Shown piece after piece: positions 9,301 through 18,637 of a stretch of 61,882 bases of DNA. Under the pieces are notes generated by a model. The model was not told the DNA's origin and did no database searches. It saw nothing but the letters and a program-made list of their open reading frames with translations. The stretch comes from Acidobacteriaceae bacterium (lineage in GTDB: Bacteria > Acidobacteriota > Terriglobia > Terriglobales > Acidobacteriaceae), in assembly GCA_030038195.1 (NCBI GenBank), contig JASHPJ010000144.1, positions 1 to 61,882 of the forward strand, written 5' to 3'. Numbering within the stretch: position 1 is the stretch's first letter; each line of letters opens with the position of its first letter. Made by a program: the position numbers and the translations under genes.

Positions 9301-9928
9301 CGCTGATATAGCCGCCAAGCTGCGAGACAGCCGAGGTGCCGTCGATAAGCACCTCCTTGGTCATGGCCATGCCGCCGTCGATATGCGAGCTGTAGTCGGA
9401 GCCCTCGGCGCCCGGCACATAGGCAAAGATGAAGTTGGAAAGATTGCGGCTGCCCTGCACGTTCAGCGGCAGCTCGCTCACCGCCTCGCCGTTCAGGTTG
9501 GTGGAGACGGTCGCATCCTGCGTCTGCAGAATCGGCGCGCCGCCGTTCACCTCCACGGTCTCTGTCGTTCCGCCCACCTTCAGTGCGGCATCGATCTCCG
9601 CCACCTGTCCGATCAGCAGGGTGATGCCTGCGCGGTTCAACGTCTCGAAGCCCACCTTGGTGAACTGCACCGAGTAGCTGCCGATGGGCAGGTCGCCCAC
9701 GCGGTAGAGCCCCAGGTTGTCGGTGGTGGTGGTCTCCGCCTGGTTGGTGCCCAGGTTGGTCACCCGCACCTCCACGCCCGGCAGCACTGCCGAAGACGAA
9801 TCCCTGACCGTACCGGTAATGGTTCCACGGTCAGATTGCCCGAACAGCGGTCCCGCCAAGCTGAGTATCGCCAGCGTCAGAACTGCCGCCGGCATCCTCC
9901 AGGTCTTTCTCATCCATTTTTCGATCAT
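6356..9928 (-). CDS. TonB-dependent receptor, Oar-like, with carboxypeptidase-regulatory N-terminal domain
   Basis: 1190 residues from the ATG at 9928, chosen because GGAGG lies seven bases upstream and a signal peptide follows (MPAAVLTLAILSLAGPLFGQ); the open frame extends further but without support. After cleavage comes a carboxypeptidase-regulatory-like domain (GTITGTVRDSSSAVLPGVEV), then a plug-like region and a long outer-membrane barrel ending in FGARLTF with terminal Phe. This is the acidobacterial Oar/CarboxypepD_reg receptor type, which takes up bulky substrates. The three GH16 genes follow on the same strand, so import of beta-glucan oligosaccharides is the likely job. Confidence 0.93.
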   Translation of the reverse strand: MIEKWMRKTWRMPAAVLTLAILSLAGPLFGQSDRGTITGTVRDSSSAVLPGVEVRVTNLGTNQAETTTTDNLGLYRVGDLPIGSYSVQFTKVGFETLNRAGITLLIGQVAEIDAALKVGGTTETVEVNGGAPILQTQDATVSTNLNGEAVSELPLNVQGSRNLSNFIFAYVPGAEGSDYSSHIDGGMAMTKEVLIDGTSAVSQLGGYISESQPPMEAVQEFEADTAGISADAGRSGGGVFRYEFKSGTNQMHGSLFGFLHSTDLDAVSASNHLSAITDPANAAAYLRKSDSLSDWGGSFGGAIRKDKLFYYVAFERYMQSMWNVGANSRTVPTDAMMGLDSSGNVTAYADLSPMLSTNTPVLTYGNTPAMDDCGNPIYKGAIVDPATATNGAFGCVFVNNQIPTNRISKISAQILQLYHQYYQPESSLTANDAGPAYQPDPWFHNTQSSVKMDYYLSNKQHLAGSFYWDNYPRINADQGGVWSVTAADGGPMANSYWHNTTAPGTRLSDAITISPNLLNTVYATFNRFRNPSMAVSQVGKWDSKLGLLNGAGNFPLVYFDSGMYFGGANYQNGWNFSPLGSQYNDYYAGNTYIYSDELVWSHGRHNVKAGVEFRAMQFNYHTDDGTFTGGYPILFDPTQTAPNWYDFNAYDLVGNSFASFLLGDVYNAENNNPDNEYGRRKVFSWYASDDIRVNPRLTLDISLRWDFNNPYKEKYGHWSNFVLNVQNPVTGLMGEYQYLTSGSQSWEKRQDYFNYSPHIGVAYKINEKTVARANFGIFFTPLNMNTWGGVPYQQAGDVGYHPVTQLHNFNWDNGYSPTSVQEKTPDWTQSDVIHVDPRSLTPGNVQQYNVGVQRELDAVTKLDVNWIQSHSYHLQSGIFETNQPTVANMQNYYINHVFPASYNGYYNACDAASSCPGWEGLTPYPQAEAGYGPMLSVGAPLGNADYKSLQISVTRRAAHGLSLMASYNWSRTHGDIDSDFQELWGTGALQNTYDLKDEAKDISDFDETHIVKGYIIYNLPFGRGKMFGSAVSGLTDAFIGGWSLDGDFHYDTGTPISVHSTNYYDGFNSVYVNLVSGCKLTTGTRKLFQSYLNSSCFQNPTNYQLGNGGNFQEQVRNPGLATEDLGVHKSLAMGPDRAYNLTFRLEFFNVFNRDALGGPDTNMADGTFGQIVSYGGTGPRVGQFGARLTF

Positions 9929-10515
9929 GGCCATTCCTCCATAAAGCCGCACCCCGAAATCCGTACTCGGGGTGCGGGTCATTGCGCCCACTTTCGTCGT
10001 GATTGTTTTCACAGTGCCGGTCCGCAGCAGCGTGTTCCTCGTTCCGGACGGGCGCATCTCTCTCCTTCAACTTCCATTCACGCTACCCGGCCATCCTGCC
10101 GCCGCAGTGACCCGCGGCATGCAGGAAGGCCTTTCTTCAAGCCAAGAGGCATTGAACGCGCTCGATAGAACCGCTGAAAACGTAAGGGGGTGATAAATTT
10201 ACGAGTGGGTTGACCGGGGAGGGTTAGCCGTGCCGGGACTTGCAGCCGCACCTCCGCCGGTCCTCTTGCCCTGCAACCATCGGCGAATGGGGCTCTCCAA
10301 CCGCCTTCCGGGTCCTATTTACGGGTAAACGTGCGGCTTGGAGGCGGAAATTTACGTGTAAAGCGCAGCGCGCTTCGTATTTCTCCAGATTCGGAGTATC
10401 CATATCTGCGGGTTCTCGCTCACCCGATTTTCTCCCGCAGGGAGAGCTACGGTGGCAAGAATCATTGCGCTCTTGCCCACATCGTAACTGCCACGTATAG
10501 CCACCAAACGCAACG
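9929..10515. other. Intergenic leader upstream of the TonB receptor
   Basis: About 590 bases with no convincing gene. It must hold the promoter of the receptor/GH16 run. I see AT-rich short stretches (GATAAATTTACG near 10191, AAATTTACGTG near 10349) in otherwise GC-rich sequence, but no motif I can name. Open frames on the plus strand that continue into this stretch are antisense shadows. Confidence 0.4.
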
Positions 10516-10542
10516 AAGGCCGTCCGCTAGGCGGACGGCCTT
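10516..10542 (-). terminator. Perfect 12-bp hairpin after the radical SAM gene
   Basis: AAGGCCGTCCGC, loop TAG, then the exact complement. It lies about 28 bp beyond the stop of the minus-strand radical SAM gene. The downstream side on that strand is only weakly T-rich, so this may be a weak or bidirectional terminator. Confidence 0.5.
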
Positions 10543-10570
10543 CCTCCAAGAGAACCAGGGCAGAGAACGA

Positions 10571-12682
<2,112 letters not shown>

Positions 12683-13069
12683 GACTGCGATCTCCTTTAA
12701 AAAGATTCACTTGGCGGTAACCGCTTGCCTGGCCGGCCCAGGCGGGGCAACGCCCCAGGGCGCCAAAACTCACGACTAAGGGTATACGCCCCGTCCCATC
12801 CCCCCAAACAAGCTGCAGCGAATGGAGATATCTGCCAGCGGACGGTGAAGAAGCCGGGGGGAACGGAGGCGCACAGCAGCGGATCACCCACGAAACAAGT
12901 AGTCAGCCACGCCTATCTTCAAGAATCCGCTTACTCTGCTCCCTCCCGCAGCAGGCTGCGATTGGAAGCCCTGCACCCCAGGGCGGACGGCGGCGGAAAC
13001 CTCCGGCTATTCGGCCACCGGCGTCTACGTTCACGCATGGTTTTCAAGGGAATCCCCGGTGACCGCCCG
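12683..13069. other. Intergenic region, no gene seen
   Basis: About 390 bases upstream of the radical SAM gene. It contains a GC hairpin (GGGGCAACGCCCC, 12745-12757) but no coding frame with a credible start. It should carry the promoter for the radical SAM gene; no riboswitch class was recognised. Confidence 0.4.
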
Positions 13070-14014
13070 CTATTGTGCGCCGCCGGTGTCCGGCTTGGCC
13101 ACCTGGTTGATAATCCGCTGGATCACCACGATCTGCACGTGGATGTGGCTGGCCACGTCGGGCAGGAACTCGGTGATGAAGTTGTCCACCGGCGCGGTAG
13201 CCAGGCCGATCCCGTAGCGCGACGCCGTAGCCGCGGCGTCGGTTTCCCGGTCGGGGACATAAAGATTGCTGACCTCGTCGTCAATGGCGAAACCCACCAG
13301 GTCGGCATAGTTGAGCATTCCCTTGCCGTTGTCGCCCTGCGTCCAGGCAACCTGGTAGATGGCGTGAGCGATGCGGCGCTTAATCGAGGCTCTGGGCATG
13401 CGGTGGTAATGCGGGTCCTGGTGCACAATCGACGGAATCAGGAAGGTGCCGACAAATTCGCCGGTCATGTCCTGGGTAAAGCTCACGCCCGCATCCCGGC
13501 CAAAGCCCGCCATGCCCGGCCCGTAAGGGGAGTGCGAGTCGGCGGCCACAGCGATACCGGCCTCGCCAAAGATGGTGAGCAGGTTGAAGGGATCCACCAG
13601 GTTCCGCGCCGCCAGGTGCGCCTTCTCAAGCGGAGTGAGCGCCTTCACCTGCGGACCGGTCAGGAACCGCGCGTACCAGTTGATGATAGGCAGGTGCGGA
13701 ACGCAGACCACCGTATCCACCACCTTCGGGTTGACCGCAGTTGCATCCCCGCGAGCGGCTGCGGCCGCCTGGATGGCAGCCGACGCTGCCATGCTTGCGC
13801 CCGCATTTCTCACGTCGCAGGGATTCGGTGGCGCTGGAGGCGCATTCTGGGCCTTGGGCGCATCGGGTAGCGCTGCAACCGCTTCCGCTCCCTCGGCCGG
13901 ACCGGCCCACGCCGGCGCCGCGCAAGCCGCCAGTACCGCGAAAACGAGCGCCGACACCATCCAGGAGCCGCCTGCGGCGCGCATCCGCCCGTTGCCTGAA
14001 GATCTGCTTGCCAA
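13070..14014 (-). CDS. Secreted protein of an uncharacterised acidobacterial family (paralogue A)
   Basis: 314 residues from a TTG at 14014 preceded by GAGGG at eight bases; an ATG at 13984 is the alternative. The N-terminus is a signal peptide (VSALVFAVLAACAAPAWAG) followed by an Ala/Pro-rich linker with LPDAPK. The core has HQDPHYHR, a run of small-residue hydrophobic segments, and near the end ITEFLPDV. The same pattern (LPDAP near the N-terminus, H-[EQ]-D-x-x-Y, E-F-x-P-D) occurs in the genes at 30906 and 32033, so the window has three paralogues. Function unknown; an envelope-associated protein is inferred. Confidence 0.75.
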   Translation of the reverse strand: MASRSSGNGRMRAAGGSWMVSALVFAVLAACAAPAWAGPAEGAEAVAALPDAPKAQNAPPAPPNPCDVRNAGASMAASAAIQAAAAARGDATAVNPKVVDTVVCVPHLPIINWYARFLTGPQVKALTPLEKAHLAARNLVDPFNLLTIFGEAGIAVAADSHSPYGPGMAGFGRDAGVSFTQDMTGEFVGTFLIPSIVHQDPHYHRMPRASIKRRIAHAIYQVAWTQGDNGKGMLNYADLVGFAIDDEVSNLYVPDRETDAAATASRYGIGLATAPVDNFITEFLPDVASHIHVQIVVIQRIINQVAKPDTGGAQ

Positions 14015-14161
14015 ACGCCGAGCCCTCGCTGCCGGGAGGCCTGGTTCCGTTCCTCATCACCGGCCGGGACCGGATCGGTTCCATGGCTTTCGCCTGCAAG
14101 TGTGACGCACTTTTGCGGAAAAAGGTCGCTGAATGAGCGGCGCAATGCCACCTGCTGCACG

Positions 14162-15346
14162 TTACAACTTGCGCAGGCGCTCGCAGGCCTCGTCCAGGTC
14201 CGCATCCTGCTTGGCGAAGCAGAACCGTAGCAGGTCCTCGCCGCGTCCGGGACGGAAAAACGCCGATCCGGCAACAGCGGCAACCCCGCTGACGGCAAGC
14301 AGATGACGCGCCTTCTGCGCCGCGGTCTTGCCGGGCAGGCGCGTGGCGCGCGCCAGCGCGTAATAGGCTCCGGGAGGAACGGACGGCTCCATGTCGGCGG
14401 CCACCAGCGCGCTCACCATCCGCTCGCGTTTTGACTGGTGATCGGCCGCGATCTGCGTATAAAAGCCGGGCGGAAGCTGCTCCAGCCCCACTGCCGCAGC
14501 CACCTGCAGCGGCGCCGGCGCGCACACATAGGTCAGGTCGTGGAAGTGGCCCATCGCCGGCATCCAGCGCGCGTCGGCCACGGCGTAGCCGATGCGCCAG
14601 CCGGTGATGGAAAACGTCTTGCTGAATCCCGAGATCACGATGGTGCGCTCGCGCATGCCGGGCAGCGTGGCCGGGCAGATGTGCCGCGCGCCGTCGTAGA
14701 CAAAGTACTCGTAAATCTCGTCGGTGATCAGGAACAGATCGTGCTGTCGGCACGCCGCCGCAACTTCTTCCAGCTCGGCCTGTCTGAAGATCTTCCCGCT
14801 CGGGTTCGCCGGCGTGTTCAGCAGGATGGCGCGGGTGCGCGGCGTGATGGTCGCGCGCAGAGCGTCCACGTCGAGCTGCCAGTCCGGCTCGGCCAGCGCC
14901 ACGATCACCGGGTTCACACGCAGCGACTTGAGCGTGTTGATGTGGTAGCCGTAAAACGGCTCGAAGACAATCACCTCGTCGCCGGGATTGAGCAGCGCCA
15001 TGACCGCCGCGTGATAGCCGGCGGTGGCGCCCGAGGCCACCAGCACCTCGCGCTCCGCGTCGTAGCGCAGGCCGTAGTCGCGCAACTGCTTGGCCGCAAT
15101 CGCCTCGCGCAGCCGGGCAATGCCGTCGCAGCGCGTGTAGATATTCTGCCCGTCGCGGATGGCGCGGATGGCCGCTTTCTCGATCACCTTGGGCACCGGC
15201 GTATCGCATACGCCCTGCGCCAGGTTGATGCCGCCGATGCGGTCGCATTCGGTGGTCATGGCGCGAATCTCGGACTGGAAGGTTGCCGGCGCGAGCGCGC
15301 TCAGGCTCAGGCGGGAAGCGGTTGCAGAAGCTGACGTGTTGGGCAC
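14162..15346 (-). CDS. Class I/II pyridoxal-phosphate aminotransferase
   Basis: 394 residues from a GTG with AAGGA eight bases upstream. Fold type I aminotransferase: substrate-side NLAQGVCD, cofactor-site ASGATAGYHAA, NTPANPSGK, DEIYEYFVYDG, and the Schiff-base lysine in SGFSKTFSITGWRIGY. Family members transaminate aspartate, methionine, kynurenine or related amino acids with 2-oxoglutarate. The lack of a pathway neighbour prevents a substrate call. Monocistronic, between the secreted family protein and the VIT1-type gene. Confidence 0.9.
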   Translation of the reverse strand: MPNTSASATASRLSLSALAPATFQSEIRAMTTECDRIGGINLAQGVCDTPVPKVIEKAAIRAIRDGQNIYTRCDGIARLREAIAAKQLRDYGLRYDAEREVLVASGATAGYHAAVMALLNPGDEVIVFEPFYGYHINTLKSLRVNPVIVALAEPDWQLDVDALRATITPRTRAILLNTPANPSGKIFRQAELEEVAAACRQHDLFLITDEIYEYFVYDGARHICPATLPGMRERTIVISGFSKTFSITGWRIGYAVADARWMPAMGHFHDLTYVCAPAPLQVAAAVGLEQLPPGFYTQIAADHQSKRERMVSALVAADMEPSVPPGAYYALARATRLPGKTAAQKARHLLAVSGVAAVAGSAFFRPGRGEDLLRFCFAKQDADLDEACERLRKL

Positions 15347-15484
15347 GGGGAAGATCCTTGGCTTCTATCTTACAATCGCCGCCTGTTCCCGGAATGCGCG
15401 AGTCCGGAGAACCTCAATGATTGCGCCGAAGGCATGGATCGCTTCCGGGATAGCTGGAGAACTGCTGCAAAGACGGTCCATGTG

Positions 15485-16702
15485 TTACATGCCGCCCTTG
15501 CCCAGCAGGATGCCGATACCATAGGTCACCGCACCCTCAAGAGCGCCGACCACCGTCATCTCCAGTCCCGACGCCCACCACGAGCGCACCGTGACCAGGC
15601 TCTTGGCCGCGCCCACGGCAAAGTGCGCCGCCAGCGAGACGATAGCGGCAGCGATCACCGCCGGAACTCCCTGCATGAAGAAGAACGGAATCACCGGAAT
15701 GATGGCGCCCACCGCCGTCGAGAGCGCGCCCGAACTGGCCGAGACGATGGGGTTCGACAGCGCTTCCTCCGATGAGCCAAGCCGCTCGCTGGTCAGCGCG
15801 CGCAATAGCTGCTCGGGATCGCTGGCGATGTGGTTCACCATGTGGAGGGCGTCTTCTTCGGGCAGTCCCTTTACTTGGTAGTAGAGCGAAAGCAGCTCGC
15901 GCGCCTCGGGTCCGTTCATCCGGATGGCCTCGCGCTCGCGCTCCACTTCCGCCATGTAGATTTCGCGCTCGCTCTTGGCCGCCAGGTACGCGCCCGAGCC
16001 CATCGAAAGCGCCGAGGCGATCATGCCCGAGAGCCCGGCCAGCAGAACGTAGTGGCTGGTTTGCGCCGGGTCGCCCAGCGTTGCGCCGGAGACGCCGGAG
16101 ACGATGCCGAAGATTGCGCCCAGGCCGTCGTTCACGCCGTAGATGGCGTCGCCCACCCACGCGCCCGGCTGCCTGCGGCCCTGGCTGCGCTTGGCCAGCA
16201 ACTCGTCCAGCACCGCCTTGGGATCGATCCTGGGTGCGCCCGCCGGCGCTGAATAATGGCCGCGCAGCAGCGACCCCAGCTCGCGGTAGTGTTCCTTCTC
16301 GTCTTCGACCACGTGCTCGAGAATGGCGATCGAGCCCTCGTCGCCCAGCTCCTTGAGCTGCTCGCCATAGCGCGCAATGTCGCGGCTCTCCTCGATCTCC
16401 AGCCGCCGCAGGGCCATGCGGATGCCGCCGGCCCGGCTGGCCAGCGAGTCGGCCGCGCCGCCGGAGCTGCCCGCGTACACCGGATCGGCACCGCCCAGCT
16501 CCTTGATGCGTTCGGCCCACAGCGCAGCGTGCTCGCTCTCCGCCTGCGCCAGGTGACGCAATACCTGCGCGCGCACTGGATCGGTGTCGCGATCGGCCAG
16601 AGTTTTATAGGTGTGGCACCCCTCCATCTCGGCCTGCCAGTTGGCCTCCAGCGCAGCCAGCACTTTCTTTGTGCGCGCGCCGCCCAGCATCCCAATCGGC
16701 AT
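15485..16702 (-). CDS. Ferritin-like/rubrerythrin domain fused to VIT1/CCC1 metal transporter
   Basis: 405 residues from the ATG at 16702, preceded by GAGGA. Residues about 10-145 form a rubrerythrin-like di-iron four-helix domain (EMEGCHTYKTLA, AQAESEHAALW, ENVVEDEKEHY-type metal ligands). From about 175 the VIT1/CCC1 fold begins (VGDAIYGVNDGLGAIFG), with membrane helices, the cytoplasmic EREREAIRMN stretch and three final helices. Plant VIT1 moves Fe2+/Mn2+; in bacteria the fused ferritin-like part is thought to bind or oxidise iron before export (MbfA type). Longer starts upstream lack a ribosome site. Confidence 0.88.
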   Translation of the reverse strand: MPIGMLGGARTKKVLAALEANWQAEMEGCHTYKTLADRDTDPVRAQVLRHLAQAESEHAALWAERIKELGGADPVYAGSSGGAADSLASRAGGIRMALRRLEIEESRDIARYGEQLKELGDEGSIAILEHVVEDEKEHYRELGSLLRGHYSAPAGAPRIDPKAVLDELLAKRSQGRRQPGAWVGDAIYGVNDGLGAIFGIVSGVSGATLGDPAQTSHYVLLAGLSGMIASALSMGSGAYLAAKSEREIYMAEVEREREAIRMNGPEARELLSLYYQVKGLPEEDALHMVNHIASDPEQLLRALTSERLGSSEEALSNPIVSASSGALSTAVGAIIPVIPFFFMQGVPAVIAAAIVSLAAHFAVGAAKSLVTVRSWWASGLEMTVVGALEGAVTYGIGILLGKGGM

Positions 16703-16960
16703 CTCGGGTTTCCTCGCTTTCCCATGAGCATAGCGGAAGTCGATGCGTCTCCGGTAGGGTTGCGCCCGGTCACTTTCCATCCGGTGGGTCTGCCGTATAG
16801 TGTTGTGTGCAGCCGAAGGCCGGTTTTCGCGCGATGGTAACGATCTACACCCTCGCTGGGCCAGGCGCCTTCAGCGCAAAGGGCTCGATTCGCCGCCAAA
16901 GAGAAAAAACCCATCGCCCGGGCGCGAATCGAATCGGAAGGAAGTGGAGAACTCTACTTT

Positions 16961-18214
16961 ATGGCTACAGAAGCACGACCGGCCTCAGCGCTCACCTCGC
17001 CCGGATACGCCGTTCCGTTCATCACCGTAACCGCGCTGTTCTTCGTCTTCGGATTCATCACCAACCTGAACATGGCGCTGGTGCCGCACCTGCGCTCCAT
17101 CTTCAGCCTGTCGTATGGCTTGGCGATGCTGGCGGAGTCGGCCTTCTTCCTGGCCTACTTTGTCTTCTCCTCGCCCAGCTCCAAGCTGATTGAGCTGATC
17201 GGCTACAAGCGCACCATGGTGGTTTCGCTGTTCGTCCAGGTGGTGGGTTGCCTGCTGTTTGTTCCGGCCGCCAGGATGGTCAGCTTTCCGCTCTTCCTGA
17301 CCGCCGTGTTCGTTGTGGGCGCGGGCATTACCGCCCTGCAGACGTCGGCCAATCCTTACGTGGCGATCCTGGGACCGGAGTCCAGTGCGCCGGTCCGCCT
17401 CACGCTGGCCCAGGCGCTCAACTCCCTGGGCGGCAGCCTGGCTCCGCTGGTGGCTGGCGCCTTTATCCTCGCCGATCCGGCCAAGGTGGAGACGCAGGCG
17501 GCCATTGCCGATACCGTGCGCGGCCCTTACATCGCCATCGCCGGCGGCCTGCTGATCCTGGGCCTCGCCGTTGCGTTTTCTCACCTGCCTCCGGTCACTG
17601 CCAGCCAGGAGTTCCGCCCCGGCCAGGAAGGCGACGCGCTGCTCAAGCGCAGCATCTGGAGCTACCGGCACACGGTGCTGGGCGCGCTCGGCATCTTCCT
17701 GTACGTGGGGGTCGAAGTGGGTCTGGCCTCGATTGCCGTGAACTACTTCAAGCAGCAGGGCATGAGCTCACTCAAGACGGCGTCGTTCCTGGTATCGCTC
17801 TACTGGTTCGGCGCGCTGATCGGTCGCCTGCTCGGCTCGTGGATTCTCACCAAGGTCAAGTCGGGCAAGCTGCTCGGCATCTTCGGATTCGCCGGTACCC
17901 TGCTGATTGCCGTGTCGATGTTCACCGCCGGCAGCGTGGCCATCTGGACGCTGGTGTTGTGCGGCTTCTTCAACTCGATCATGTTCCCGAACATCTTCAC
18001 GCTGGGCATCGTCGGCCTTGGACCGATGACCAGCAAAGGCTCCGGCCTGATCATGACCGCGATCGTCGGCGGCGCGGTCATTCCCTACCTGCTGGGCGCT
18101 CTCGCCGATCGCGTAGGCATCCAGCACGCCTTCGTGATCCCCATGATCTGCTATCTCTACATCGCCTGGTACGGCCTGTGGGGATCGAAGCCGGCGCGAA
18201 CCGTGACGGCGTAA
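16961..18214 (+). CDS. MFS sugar:proton symporter, FucP/GluP family
   Basis: 417 residues with about twelve hydrophobic helices. The start of the transporter (TALFFVFGFITNLNMALVPHL) and the GYKRTM and TSANPYVAILGP motifs are typical of the fucose/glucose/galactose (FHS) family of inner-membrane sugar:H+ symporters. No sugar catabolic genes are adjacent, so the substrate is open. A strong hairpin follows the stop. Confidence 0.9.
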   Translation: MATEARPASALTSPGYAVPFITVTALFFVFGFITNLNMALVPHLRSIFSLSYGLAMLAESAFFLAYFVFSSPSSKLIELIGYKRTMVVSLFVQVVGCLLFVPAARMVSFPLFLTAVFVVGAGITALQTSANPYVAILGPESSAPVRLTLAQALNSLGGSLAPLVAGAFILADPAKVETQAAIADTVRGPYIAIAGGLLILGLAVAFSHLPPVTASQEFRPGQEGDALLKRSIWSYRHTVLGALGIFLYVGVEVGLASIAVNYFKQQGMSSLKTASFLVSLYWFGALIGRLLGSWILTKVKSGKLLGIFGFAGTLLIAVSMFTAGSVAIWTLVLCGFFNSIMFPNIFTLGIVGLGPMTSKGSGLIMTAIVGGAVIPYLLGALADRVGIQHAFVIPMICYLYIAWYGLWGSKPARTVTA

Positions 18215-18257
18215 AAGCAGTTGTCAGGGGTCAGGGATCAGGATTGGTTGCGACGTG

Positions 18258-18287
18258 AATACCCTTCGGCTGAAGCCGAAGGGTATT
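18258..18287. terminator. Perfect 13-bp hairpin downstream of the FucP-like gene
   Basis: AATACCCTTCGGC, loop TGAA, then its exact complement, followed by CCTGCTTTTG. It sits 44 bp after the transporter stop and looks like a factor-independent terminator. Confidence 0.65.
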
Positions 18288-18312
18288 CCTGCTTTTGCGG
18301 AAAGGGACTTCA

Positions 18313-18438
18313 ATGAAGCGCAGGGCCAGTCCGCGCAATCGGAGCCTGCTCCTCGTGCTCTTTGCAATCGCCGCCGTGCTCATCCTGCTGCTGCGCCTCA
18401 TGATCTTCGTCGCCGGCCACGGACATCATCGGTTGTAA
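18313..18438 (+). CDS. Small single-pass membrane protein (41 aa)
   Basis: A short frame with a good ribosome site (AAAGGGA five bases before ATG). The protein is a basic N-terminus (MKRRASPRNR), one hydrophobic helix (LLLVLFAIAAVLILLLRLMIF) and a His-rich tail (GHGHHRL). No family recognised. It stands alone between the transporter terminator and mnmG. Coding is plausible but unproven. Confidence 0.45.
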   Translation: MKRRASPRNRSLLLVLFAIAAVLILLLRLMIFVAGHGHHRL

Positions 18439-18637
18439 GGCGCGCGACAGGCCCGCATCCACGCAGCGCACCGTATTCCCGTGCCGTCCACCAGATCGCC
18501 GCAAGAGCAGTACTGCATAGAGTTCCAGGCCTGTGTCGATGCGACCGATTATAGGCGGAAAGCACGGGTCTGCCCGTGATGCAAAGGTGTCACGCGGCTG
18601 ATCCATTCGTAAAAACAATCCGTAAAATAGATTCTGG

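Noticed and set aside
8672..10168. Long plus-strand frame opposite the TonB receptor, and similar frames at 7241-8653, 1864-2895 and 50688-52055
   Set aside because: Antisense shadows of strong minus-strand genes in GC-rich DNA; composition is His/Val/Arg-rich without any family match.
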